This document shows positions 32,788 through 40,489 of a DNA stretch of 54,520 bases, piece after piece (positions within the stretch are counted from its first letter, which is position 1; every line of letters begins with the position of its first letter). The notes beneath the pieces were generated by a model, which worked only from the letters and a program-made list of their open reading frames with translations, was not told the DNA's origin and ran no database searches. The translations under genes were made by a program, and so were the position numbers. This DNA comes from an uncultured Bacilli bacterium (GTDB taxonomy: Bacteria; Bacillota_I; Bacilli_A; RF39; UBA660): positions 1-54,520 of the forward strand of contig CALVRJ010000004.1 in NCBI GenBank assembly GCA_944358545.1, read 5' to 3'.

Positions 32788-33783
32788 ATGTTAAAATTTA
32801 GATTGTTAACAGAAAATGAAATGAAAGAAATGTCAAAGTATGGGTTTGGAAAGATACCAAAGGTTACTGATTTTGCTATTTTATCTGGTATTTCAGGCAA
32901 TTATTTGACAAAAGAAGAATATTATGATTTGGATAGAAGAAGAGAGAAAGATAGGTATCGTTGGCTACTTTCTTCTGATATTTGTGTTTATCATAGCTAT
33001 GTTAATGATAAAGGTGAAGTTTTGGACTGGGGCCTTAGTCATTCTTTTCCAGCAGCGGTTGATAGAAAGGGCAATATTACTTATGCTATATGTAATGAAC
33101 CTGGTTACGGAATACGTCCGGTTACTGTTTTGAATGAGGATATTGCGATAGGTGCTAATATTATTGACGAAAATATTATGGAAAATGAGAAATTTTTGGT
33201 TTTACAATATGGAGAATATATTAGAGATGTAGTAGATGAAGATTTAAACTATTATTTAGATAAGGAGTTAGAGGAAGGAAATATTTTTAAAACTTCTAAA
33301 GAATATTATCCATATTGGCGTTATTATGATGTAAAGGAATCCTACTGTCGTCATATGCCAATTTTTAGAAAAAGCACAAATGAAAATTTTCAAGAGTATT
33401 TATTTAATGGAAAAAAATTTGTAGTTGTTAGAACAAATAAGAACAGTTTGAATATCGGTAATAAATTACATGATGATAGAAGAATAGAACCTGATAAATC
33501 TTATTGGTTAATGGTTGAGCCTATTCAATGGACACTTTATATGGATAATAATTTGATGGTTGCTGATGAGGTTTTGCTTTGTGGTGAAGATAGTAGACAT
33601 TGCCTTGTTCATTCTCCATATAGGCCTAGATATAATTTTGATAATACCGATAATATGAAGATGGATAATTATTTAAATAAAGTGTTTGCAAAAGATATTA
33701 TTCCTAGTAATTCTTTATATAAAAAAGAATTTCCTAGGGATAGAGATAGTTATAAAAAATTAGTTAAGCTTTTAAATAATTAG
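32788..33783 (+). CDS. Hypothetical protein with DUF6273-like segments
   Basis: 331 aa, cytosolic by sequence. Segments such as AICNEPGYGIRPVTVL in the first half and WLMVEPIQWTLYMDNNLMVADEVLL in the second resemble the conserved parts of DUF6273 proteins (GIRPVLVL and VEPIRWRVL...), which are frequent in gut Firmicutes and often occur in surface or phage-like proteins. The N-terminal 40 residues are charged. It has GGAAAGGAAAATG before the start. Function unknown; family resemblance by eye. Confidence 0.7.
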   Translation: MLKFRLLTENEMKEMSKYGFGKIPKVTDFAILSGISGNYLTKEEYYDLDRRREKDRYRWLLSSDICVYHSYVNDKGEVLDWGLSHSFPAAVDRKGNITYAICNEPGYGIRPVTVLNEDIAIGANIIDENIMENEKFLVLQYGEYIRDVVDEDLNYYLDKELEEGNIFKTSKEYYPYWRYYDVKESYCRHMPIFRKSTNENFQEYLFNGKKFVVVRTNKNSLNIGNKLHDDRRIEPDKSYWLMVEPIQWTLYMDNNLMVADEVLLCGEDSRHCLVHSPYRPRYNFDNTDNMKMDNYLNKVFAKDIIPSNSLYKKEFPRDRDSYKKLVKLLNN

Positions 33784-33808
33784 ATATAAAAATTTTAAAA
33801 AAAATATG

Positions 33809-33838
33809 AAGATGGATTTTTAGAAGATTCATCTTTTT
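33809..33838 (+). terminator. Terminator after the DUF6273-like gene
   Basis: AAGATGGAT (33809-33817) pairs with ATTCATCTT (33827-33835, one G-T pair), then Ts. Confidence 0.75.
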
Positions 33839-33886
33839 ATAATGCTTTAATAGAACAAAAAATAATTTTCTTTTTTTAATTTTATA

Positions 33887-33939
33887 TTGACACGGTGTCA
33901 GAAGAGATATATAATGAGAATGTAATTGACATAATGTCA
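33887..33939 (+). promoter_or_regulatory. TetR operon promoter with two operators
   Basis: TTGACA (33887-33892), 17-nt spacer, TATAAT (33910-33915). Two 13-bp palindromes, TGACACGGTGTCA (33888-33900) over the -35 and TGACATAATGTCA (33927-33939) just after the transcription start, share TGACAY-N-RTGTCA. They are almost certainly the operators of the TetR protein encoded immediately downstream. Confidence 0.85.
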
Positions 33940-33951
33940 GGAGATGATTAA

Positions 33952-34554
33952 ATGCACAATGACTTAAGAAAAAATGAAATAGTAAATGCTTGTATGAAAT
34001 TATATGACAAGTATCAGTTTAAAGATATTACGATGAAATTAATCAGTGAGGAAACATCTTTTTCAAGGCCTTCAATTTACAATTATTTTGAAACAAAGGA
34101 AGAGATATTTTTAGCTTTATTTGCCAAGGAATATGATGAATGGAGTGATGAGGTTAAAAGTATTTATGATGAAAATGATGCTCTTTCAAAAGATGAATTT
34201 GCGAGAAAGCTTGCTTATTCAATGAAAGATAGAGAAAGGCTTTTAAAATTACTTTCCATGAATATGTATGATTTAGAAGAAAATAGTAGAATGGAAAGGC
34301 TTATTGAGTTTAAAAAATCATATAAGGAAGCTGTTCATTCAGTGAAGATGTGTTTAGAAAAGTTTTTCCCAGAAATGAGTGAGGAGAATATTACTGAATT
34401 TTTATATTCGTTTTTCCCATTTATGTTTGGCATATATCCTTATACAGTAGTTACAGATAAGCAAAGAGCGGCAATGGAAAAGGCAGAAGTTAATTATAAA
34501 TATTATTCTATTTATGATATGGCTTATATGGGAATTAGAAAGTTACTCGGGTGA
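33952..34554 (+). CDS. TetR-family transcriptional repressor
   Basis: 200 aa. The N-terminal helix-turn-helix reads KNEIVNACMKLYDKYQFKDITMKLISEETSFSRPSIYNYFETKEE (residues ~6-50), typical of TetR. The C-terminal ligand domain is helical and diverse (RLLKLLSMNMYDLEEN), of the type found in TetR_C proteins of Firmicutes. It heads a five-gene redox operon and should repress its own promoter through the two palindromes. The ligand is unknown; the downstream oxidoreductase genes suggest a quinone or electrophile. Confidence 0.93.
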   Translation: MHNDLRKNEIVNACMKLYDKYQFKDITMKLISEETSFSRPSIYNYFETKEEIFLALFAKEYDEWSDEVKSIYDENDALSKDEFARKLAYSMKDRERLLKLLSMNMYDLEENSRMERLIEFKKSYKEAVHSVKMCLEKFFPEMSEENITEFLYSFFPFMFGIYPYTVVTDKQRAAMEKAEVNYKYYSIYDMAYMGIRKLLG

Positions 34555-34557
34555 TTT

Positions 34558-35004
34558 ATGAAAAAGATAATATTTATAGTTTTAGGAATAATTTTATTAA
34601 TATTTTTAATTTTTGTTTATGCTAGTTTTAAAAATAATAAAGAAGAAGTGGAGGACGAGATGATAATAAGAGTTAGTTCAGGCGATAATGTTATTACATT
34701 TGAACTCAATGATAGCAAGGCGGCTAAAGATTTGTACAGTCAGTTACCACTTGATTTAGAAGTTTCTGACTTTAGTACAAATGAAAAAGTTTTTTATCCA
34801 GAAAAGTTAGATGCTTCAGATGCCCCATTTGCAAAAGGTGGTAAAGGAGTACTTGCTTATTATGAACCTTGGGGTGATGTTGTAATGTTTTATGATGATT
34901 TTAGTTCAAATAATGATTTGTATGAACTCGGAAAAGTAATTGATGGCGTGGATATGATTGAAAATTTAAGTGGTAATATTGTAATAGAAAAGGTAGAAGG
35001 GTAG
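34558..35004 (+). CDS. Membrane-anchored cyclophilin-like fold protein
   Basis: 148 aa. One N-terminal membrane helix (IIFIVLGIILLIFLIFVYA), then a ~110-residue domain (IIRVSSGDNVITFELNDSKAAKDLYSQLPL, APFAKGGKGVLAYYEPWGDVVMFYDDF, ELGKVIDGVDMIENLSG) typical of the cyclophilin-like family PF18050. These proteins often sit with flavin reductases and carboxymuconolactone decarboxylases, as here. No peptidyl-prolyl isomerase motif is kept. It starts 4 nt after the TetR stop. Confidence 0.82.
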   Translation: MKKIIFIVLGIILLIFLIFVYASFKNNKEEVEDEMIIRVSSGDNVITFELNDSKAAKDLYSQLPLDLEVSDFSTNEKVFYPEKLDASDAPFAKGGKGVLAYYEPWGDVVMFYDDFSSNNDLYELGKVIDGVDMIENLSGNIVIEKVEG

Positions 35005-35012
35005 GAGATATT

Positions 35013-35783
35013 ATGATTACAAAGAAAGCTTTAGAAAATCACGATTCAATTTTTGAAGGGGTTAAATATGCCCCAGCTGGAGAGACTAGACCGATGGGGG
35101 AGACTAATCCAGAGTATGTCGAGACGTTTTTGAATTTTGCGTTTGATGAAGTTTATGACCATGGAAGTTATGAAAAGAAACTTAGATGGATGGTTATTTT
35201 GGCAAGTATGATTGCCCAAAATACAAGAGATAGGTATAAGGTATTTTTAGCTGCTGGACTTAATATTGGAATTACACCTGAGGAAGTTATGGAAATAGTT
35301 TATCAAGCTGTTCCTTACTGCGGAATTGCAAGAGTATTTGATATTATTTACGATACTAATGCAGTTTTAGAAGCTAATGGAGTGAAACTTCCAGTAAAAG
35401 GTGGGATAAGAGTAAGTCATGAAGATAGATTTAAAGAAGGTTTAAAGGTTCAAAAATCTATTTTTGGTGATGAGAATATTGAAAATATGCGAAAAACAGC
35501 GCCGGAAGATGAGAAACATATTCAAGATTATTTAAGTGCGAACTGTTTTGGCGATTATTATACGAGAAGTTATTTAGATGTTCGAACAAGAGAAGTTTTA
35601 ACTTTGGCAATGCTTATTTCTCTTGGAGGATGTGAGCCACAGGTTAAAAGTCATATTCAAGGTAATTTAAATGTTGGAAATACAAGAGAATTTTTAATCG
35701 AAACGGTTACACAACTTTTACCATATATCGGTTATCCAAGAGCGCTTAATGCCCTTAGATGTATAGATGAGGTTACAAAGTGA
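35013..35783 (+). CDS. Carboxymuconolactone decarboxylase-family protein (two domains)
   Basis: 256 aa with two tandem CMD/AhpD-like helical domains. The first covers ~30-110 (YEKKLRWMVILASMIAQNTRDRYK..., GITPEEVMEIVYQAVPYCG). The second covers ~165-255 (SYLDVRTREVLTLAMLISLGGCEPQVKSHIQGNLNVGNTREFLIETVTQLLPYIGYPRALNAL). No classical CxxC of AhpD is present; Cys residues occur alone. CMD proteins in such operons act in peroxide or aromatic detoxification. Coupled to the next gene by a GTGA overlap. Confidence 0.9.
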   Translation: MITKKALENHDSIFEGVKYAPAGETRPMGETNPEYVETFLNFAFDEVYDHGSYEKKLRWMVILASMIAQNTRDRYKVFLAAGLNIGITPEEVMEIVYQAVPYCGIARVFDIIYDTNAVLEANGVKLPVKGGIRVSHEDRFKEGLKVQKSIFGDENIENMRKTAPEDEKHIQDYLSANCFGDYYTRSYLDVRTREVLTLAMLISLGGCEPQVKSHIQGNLNVGNTREFLIETVTQLLPYIGYPRALNALRCIDEVTK

Positions 35784-36316
35784 GAATTTTAGTTTTAACA
35801 GGAAGTCCACATAGAAGAGGTACATCTAATACTTTAGCGGATGAGTTTATAAAAGGAGTACAAGCATCTGGACATGAGGTTATCCGGTTTGATACTCCTT
35901 TTTTGAATATTCATCCTTGCATCGGATGTGACCGGTGCGGAATGAATGGTCCCTGCGTGTTTAACGACGATATGCCAAAGATATTAGATACGATTTTAGA
36001 TTCTGATATGATAGTTTTTGCAACACCAATTTATTATTTTGGCTTTTCATCACAGATTAAAGCGGCAATCGACAGGTTTTATTCGAGAAATGGAAGGATA
36101 CAAAGTAAGCATTTAAAGTCGGCTTTTATTGTCACGGCGTGGAATAATGATAATCAGGTTATGCGGTCAATAGATAAACATATAGATATTTTAATAGATT
36201 ATTTGAATTTAGATAATTTAGGAAAAATTTTAGCCAAAGGTTATGGTTATGTCGGAGCTAGATTAGAAGATGAATATAAAAAGGAAGCTTATGAACTTGG
36301 AAGGAGTGTGAGGTAG
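35780..36316 (+). CDS. NADPH-dependent FMN reductase / iron-sulfur flavoprotein family
   Basis: 178 aa starting with GTG in a GTGA overlap. MRILVLTGSPHRRGTSNTLADEF is the flavodoxin-like phosphate-binding loop. HPCIGCDRCGMNGPCVFNDDM has the clustered Cys of the iron-sulfur flavoprotein branch. DMIVFATPIYYFGFSSQIKAAIDRFYS closes the flavin site. It probably passes electrons from NAD(P)H through FMN to quinones, metals or aromatic compounds, in keeping with its TetR operon. Confidence 0.92.
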   Translation: MRILVLTGSPHRRGTSNTLADEFIKGVQASGHEVIRFDTPFLNIHPCIGCDRCGMNGPCVFNDDMPKILDTILDSDMIVFATPIYYFGFSSQIKAAIDRFYSRNGRIQSKHLKSAFIVTAWNNDNQVMRSIDKHIDILIDYLNLDNLGKILAKGYGYVGARLEDEYKKEAYELGRSVR

Positions 36317-36320
36317 TTTT

Positions 36321-37231
36321 ATGATAGATGCTTATGCACATGTGTTACTACCAGAGTTTTATAAAAAATGCTTGAGATTAAGCCTTATTTAAAAGAGGTT
36401 ATGCCTTTTATAAACAACGAGGTTTTAACTGATATAGAAAAGAGAAGAGAGCTTCTTCCGAAAGGAGTTTTACAAATTATTTCACATGTAAACGTGAATC
36501 CTGAGGATTATGTGGATGGAGATGAAGCTTATAAGCTGTGCTTTTCGGCAAATGAAGAACTGATAGATGTGATTAATAAAAATCCGGATATATTTTATGG
36601 CGGTGTGGCAATGGTTCCGATGAATAATATAGACGGAGCAGTTAAAATAATGGAAGAGCAGGTAAAGAATAGTGATAAATTATTTGGAATTCAGCTTTTT
36701 ACAAGAGCTTTAGGTAAAAGTATTGCGGCAGATGAATATAGGAAAGTATTTGAAGTTGCTTATAAAAATAATTTGACTATTTGGATTCATCCAATTTTTG
36801 ATGAGAGAAAACCCGATAATAATTTAGTTTTTAGCTGGGAATATGAGCTTTCACAGGCAATGATGGAAATTGTAAAGGCCGGAATTTTTAAAGATTTTCC
36901 TAATATAAAGATAATTATTCATCATGCAGGAGCGATGGTGCCGTTTTTCTCAGGCCGAATTAAATATATTTTAGGAGATGAGGCACTTGATGATTTTAAG
37001 AAGTTTTATGTCGATACGGCTATTCTTGGAAATCCAAAAGCTTTGGAACTCGCTTTAGATTTTTATGGGCTAGATCATATTCTTTTTGGAACTGACGCAC
37101 CTTTTGGTATTTTGCCAGCTGGCGGAACTAAAGAGATAAAAGAGGCGATAGAAAGGATGAATATAAACAAAGATGAGCGCGATAGTATTTTTTATAAGAA
37201 TATTGTAAATATGATAAACGAGACTAAATAG
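36321..37231 (+). pseudogene. Amidohydrolase-family gene interrupted by a 1-nt frameshift near its start
   Basis: ATG 36321 begins MIDAYAHVLLPEFYKK, the conserved start of amidohydrolase_2 proteins with metal-binding His, then goes out of frame. The rest continues in another frame from 36368 as MLEIKPYLKEVMPF for 287 residues. The break lies in a run of six A (36363-36368): a seventh A would fuse them as EFYKKMLEIKPYL. Metal and catalytic motifs are IWIHPIFDE, IIIHHAGAM and LFGTDAPFG. Intact relatives are metal-dependent hydrolases or decarboxylases. Slippage at the A-run could still make some full protein. Last gene of the TetR operon. Confidence 0.8.
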
Positions 37232-37242
37232 TTTCGTTTTTT
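37216..37242 (+). terminator. Terminator of the TetR redox operon
   Basis: AAACGAGAC (37216-37224) pairs with GTTTCGTTT (37231-37239, one G-T pair), followed by Ts. Confidence 0.8.
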
Positions 37243-37312
37243 ATTTAAAATTTTTTAATTAAAATTTGTATATTTTTGGATTTTACTATATAATTATGGT
37301 GTGGTGATGGGG

Positions 37313-38230
37313 ATGAAAAAATGTGCACTTGTGTGTAATCCTAATAGTGGGCACAATAAAAAGAAGCCGATTATCGAAAAAATGATAGATGTATTAAAAG
37401 ATTATGATTATGAGACAGAAGTTTATTATACGAAGTATTCTGGTCATGCAAAGAAGATTATCATGAGTTTAAAGGACGATATTGATTTAGTTGTATCACT
37501 TGGCGGCGATGGAACTTTCAATGAGGTTGTAACAGGTAATTTTAAGAGACCAAAAAAGCTTCTTTTATCACATATTCCACTTGGAACGACTAATGATTTG
37601 GGGGCAATTTTTGGTCTTGGAAAAAATCCAATTACAAATTTAAAAATGATTTTAGAAGGTACAGTAAAAGGTATTGATATATGTATGATTAACGATCAAC
37701 CTTTTGTGTATGTCGCAGGTCTTGGAAAATTTACGGACGTGGCTTATAATACGCCAAGAAAACTTAAGAAGAATTTCGGTTATATGGCTTATATGTTTAA
37801 TGCTTTAAAGTCATTTAATCAGAAGACTCATTTATTTGAGATGAGTTACGAGATTGATGGAGAAGTTTATACTGGTCTTTATTCTTTTGCTCTTGTTTGT
37901 AATGCGAGAAGAATGGCGGGCATAAATGTTTTTCAAGATGTAAAAATGGATGATGGAAAATTTGAGGTTTTATTTTCAAATATTACGGCAAAGAAGGATA
38001 TTATAAAGAGTTTATATTATTTTAAGGCGAATGGAATTAAAAATGTTCCAGGATTTTATTTCTTTAGAACTGATAATTTAAAAATTAGACTAAAAGATTA
38101 TCCGAAAAACAATTGGTGTATAGATGGGGAGAAGCTAAGAGATAGAAGTTTAACTTTCGACATTAAGATTGTTAAGGGTCTTGAGATGCTTTTACCTAAT
38201 AAAGAGCTTAAGAATATATTTATATCATAA
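37313..38230 (+). CDS. Diacylglycerol kinase-family lipid kinase (DgkB/YegS-like)
   Basis: 305 aa from ATG 37313; upstream in-frame GTG 37301 and ATG 37307 are alternatives. CALVCNPNSGHNKKKP starts the nucleotide-binding domain, VVSLGGDGTFNEVVTG is the catalytic GGDGT motif, and LLSHIPLGTTNDLGAIFGLGKNP follows. The C-terminal domain ends with NNWCIDGEKL. Enzymes of this fold phosphorylate diacylglycerol (recycling from teichoic acid synthesis) or related lipids at the membrane. Single gene with TATAAT at 37289-37294. Confidence 0.93.
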   Translation: MKKCALVCNPNSGHNKKKPIIEKMIDVLKDYDYETEVYYTKYSGHAKKIIMSLKDDIDLVVSLGGDGTFNEVVTGNFKRPKKLLLSHIPLGTTNDLGAIFGLGKNPITNLKMILEGTVKGIDICMINDQPFVYVAGLGKFTDVAYNTPRKLKKNFGYMAYMFNALKSFNQKTHLFEMSYEIDGEVYTGLYSFALVCNARRMAGINVFQDVKMDDGKFEVLFSNITAKKDIIKSLYYFKANGIKNVPGFYFFRTDNLKIRLKDYPKNNWCIDGEKLRDRSLTFDIKIVKGLEMLLPNKELKNIFIS

Positions 38231-38295
38231 TTGCTTTTTGATTATATTTTTGGTATAATTGAAGAGCTTTTTAACGAAAAAGAAAGGAGACGGAA

Positions 38296-39942
38296 ATGAG
38301 TAAAATTAAAATTTTTGCGCTCGGTGGTTTAAACGAGGACGGAAAGAATATGTATGTTGTCGAAGTTGACAGGGATATATTTGTTTTTGATGCTGGTTTA
38401 AAGTATGCCGATGATAAGATGTTAGGCGTCGATTATATTATTCCTAACTATGATTATATTAAAGATAATATTAAAAGAGTAAAAGGAGTTTTTATAACTC
38501 ATGGTCATGACAATTATATGGGAGCTTTGTGTGATATTTTAAAAGAGGTTCCTGAGCTTAAGATTTATGGTACTAAATTTACTTTAGAGATTATCAAAGA
38601 TGAACTTGAAAGTGATGGCATTAAGAGTAATAATTTAATAGAGATTACACCACATAAAAAGATCGATTTTGGTAAAAATAGTATTTTCCCAATAACTGTA
38701 ACTTATATGATTCCAGATGCGGTTGGATATGTTTTATATACTCCAGATGGGGCAATATTCTATACGGGTAATTTTGTATTTGATCCAACAATGCTTGGTC
38801 CTTATAAGATGGATATTGGAAAGCTCGCTTACGTTGGTAAACAAGGAGTTTTATGTTTACTTTCAGAGTCACTTTATGCAGAGAAGAAAGGTTTTACTTC
38901 TCCAAATCATAGGGCGGCTGATGCGATAAGCGAGGTTGTTAATAATCATGATGGCCGAATTTTATTTAATATTGATCAAACACAGATTTATAGAGTTCAA
39001 GAACTTTTTAATGAAATTAAACATACGAAACGAAATGTAGTTATTTTAGGAAAGAGAATGGAACAAAATATTTTAAAGGCAATAAATATGAAATATGTAA
39101 ATTTTGATGCCAAAAGAATTTGTTCAATTAAACATGTAAATGATGAGGGAATTATTGTAATTATTTCTGACGAAAGAGAAAGACCTTTTTCTAATTTGAA
39201 GAGAATTGTTAGAGGTTATGATAAGTTTGTGACAATTACCGATAAAGATACGTTTGTTTTAGTATCACCAATTGACGATGGAATGGAAGGAACTGCTACA
39301 AAGATTTTAGATACATTAGCGCGTATTGGGGTAGATACTGTTGTTTTAGATAAGCGCAATTACTTGTCACATCATGCTTCTTCAGAAGATTTGATGTTGA
39401 TGATTGATTTGATGAAACCAAAATATTATATGCCAGTTATTGGTGAATATCGTCAGCAAGTAGCTAATGCGAATGCGGCTAAACAAATTGGAATGAAATG
39501 TGACCATATTTTACTTAAGTTAAATGGTGATGTAGCTTATTTCGAAAATGGCGAACTTGTCGATAAAGATATGAAAGTACCTGTGGATGACATTTTAATC
39601 GATGGACTTTCAGCAGGGGACGTTGGCGATTTAGTTATTAAAGACCGTGAGCTTTTAAGTGATAATGGTATTGTTATAATTACAGCTACATTAGATAGAA
39701 AATCAAAAGAAATTTTAGCTGGACCAGAGGTTTTGACAAAAGGTTTTGTCTATGTTCGCGACAATATCGATTTGATTAAAGAAGTGGCAAAGATTTCAAC
39801 AGAAGTTATTCAAAAGAATGTTAAGGGAAATTATGTCGACTTTAATAAGGTTAAATCAGGTATTAGAGATAAGGTAGGAAAATATTTATACGATGAAACT
39901 GAGTGTAAACCGATGGTTATAGTTGTCATAGGAGAAGTTTAA
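38296..39942 (+). CDS. RNase J2-like protein with degenerate metal site
   Basis: 548 aa with the whole RNase J layout: beta-lactamase, beta-CASP and C-terminal domains. FALGGLNEDGKNMYVVEVD, THGHDNYMGAL and YHASSED-like segments align along the family. However, HGHEDH reads HGHDNY (N73, Y74), the NHSIPD His is Tyr (Y137 in TYMIPD), HTGDFKFD reads YTGNFVFD (N159), and PVHGEYR reads PVIGEYR. Only two or three of seven zinc ligands remain, so hydrolysis by this chain is unlikely. Bacillus RNase J2 is similarly weakened and supports J1 in a heteromeric complex, which I infer here. Confidence 0.88.
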   Translation: MSKIKIFALGGLNEDGKNMYVVEVDRDIFVFDAGLKYADDKMLGVDYIIPNYDYIKDNIKRVKGVFITHGHDNYMGALCDILKEVPELKIYGTKFTLEIIKDELESDGIKSNNLIEITPHKKIDFGKNSIFPITVTYMIPDAVGYVLYTPDGAIFYTGNFVFDPTMLGPYKMDIGKLAYVGKQGVLCLLSESLYAEKKGFTSPNHRAADAISEVVNNHDGRILFNIDQTQIYRVQELFNEIKHTKRNVVILGKRMEQNILKAINMKYVNFDAKRICSIKHVNDEGIIVIISDERERPFSNLKRIVRGYDKFVTITDKDTFVLVSPIDDGMEGTATKILDTLARIGVDTVVLDKRNYLSHHASSEDLMLMIDLMKPKYYMPVIGEYRQQVANANAAKQIGMKCDHILLKLNGDVAYFENGELVDKDMKVPVDDILIDGLSAGDVGDLVIKDRELLSDNGIVIITATLDRKSKEILAGPEVLTKGFVYVRDNIDLIKEVAKISTEVIQKNVKGNYVDFNKVKSGIRDKVGKYLYDETECKPMVIVVIGEV

Positions 39943-39955
39943 AACTTCTTTTTTT
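39933..39955 (+). terminator. Terminator of the RNase J2-like gene
   Basis: AGAAGT (39933-39938) pairs with ACTTCT (39944-39949), then seven Ts. It overlaps the stop codon. Confidence 0.8.
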
Positions 39956-40014
39956 GACCTATAAGGTTCATCTATTTAATTAGGTGAATATGATAAGATG
40001 AGGGGATGAATTTA

Positions 40015-40434
40015 ATGAAAATTATAAAAAAAATGAAGAAAAAGTTAACTAATACAGTTTCTAACGCTTTAAAAAATAGTAAAAGAGAGGAATATGTTAC
40101 AGAAGGTTTTGGGTTAGTAAAACATGAAGAAATGGATGAATGGATAAAGTTTGTCGATGCAGCATTGATAGGAACGAAATATAGTGATAATTATTATGTG
40201 ATGATGGGAGACTTGCGTTCAGAGGTTATTTTAGAAAATGTTATCGATGGGTTAGTAATGCTTGATAAGGGGTATGATTTTAGTGATGTCGATAAGACAA
40301 TGAGAATGTATAGTCAAGGGGAAGAGCTTAGATTTATTAGAAGAAGTTTGATTAAGTTTAGTGTTTATGGCATGGAGTATTTTAATTATTTAAAAGGTGA
40401 TGAACCAGTTAAAGTTAAGGTTAAAAGACACTGA
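40015..40434 (+). CDS. Hypothetical protein upstream of miaB
   Basis: 139 aa from ATG 40015, with GAGGGG 9 nt upstream; ATG 40006 is in frame but too close to it. The N-terminus is very basic (MKIIKKMKKKLTNTVSNALKNSKREEYV). The rest is a helical, acidic domain (HEEMDEWIKFVDAALIGTKY, DLRSEVILENVIDGLVMLDKGYDFSD, RMYSQGEELRFIRRSLIKFSVYG). No membrane helix. I do not recognise the family. The basic tail could bind nucleic acid or membrane. Confidence 0.65.
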   Translation: MKIIKKMKKKLTNTVSNALKNSKREEYVTEGFGLVKHEEMDEWIKFVDAALIGTKYSDNYYVMMGDLRSEVILENVIDGLVMLDKGYDFSDVDKTMRMYSQGEELRFIRRSLIKFSVYGMEYFNYLKGDEPVKVKVKRH

Positions 40435-40437
40435 TTA

Positions 40438-40466
40438 TTGAAGTATTTAAATAAATGTGCTATTAT
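40438..40466 (+). promoter_or_regulatory. Promoter of miaB
   Basis: TTGAAG (40438-40443), 17-nt spacer, TATTAT (40461-40466). Confidence 0.6.
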
Positions 40467-40489
40467 CTATGAAGAAATGAGTTGATTTT

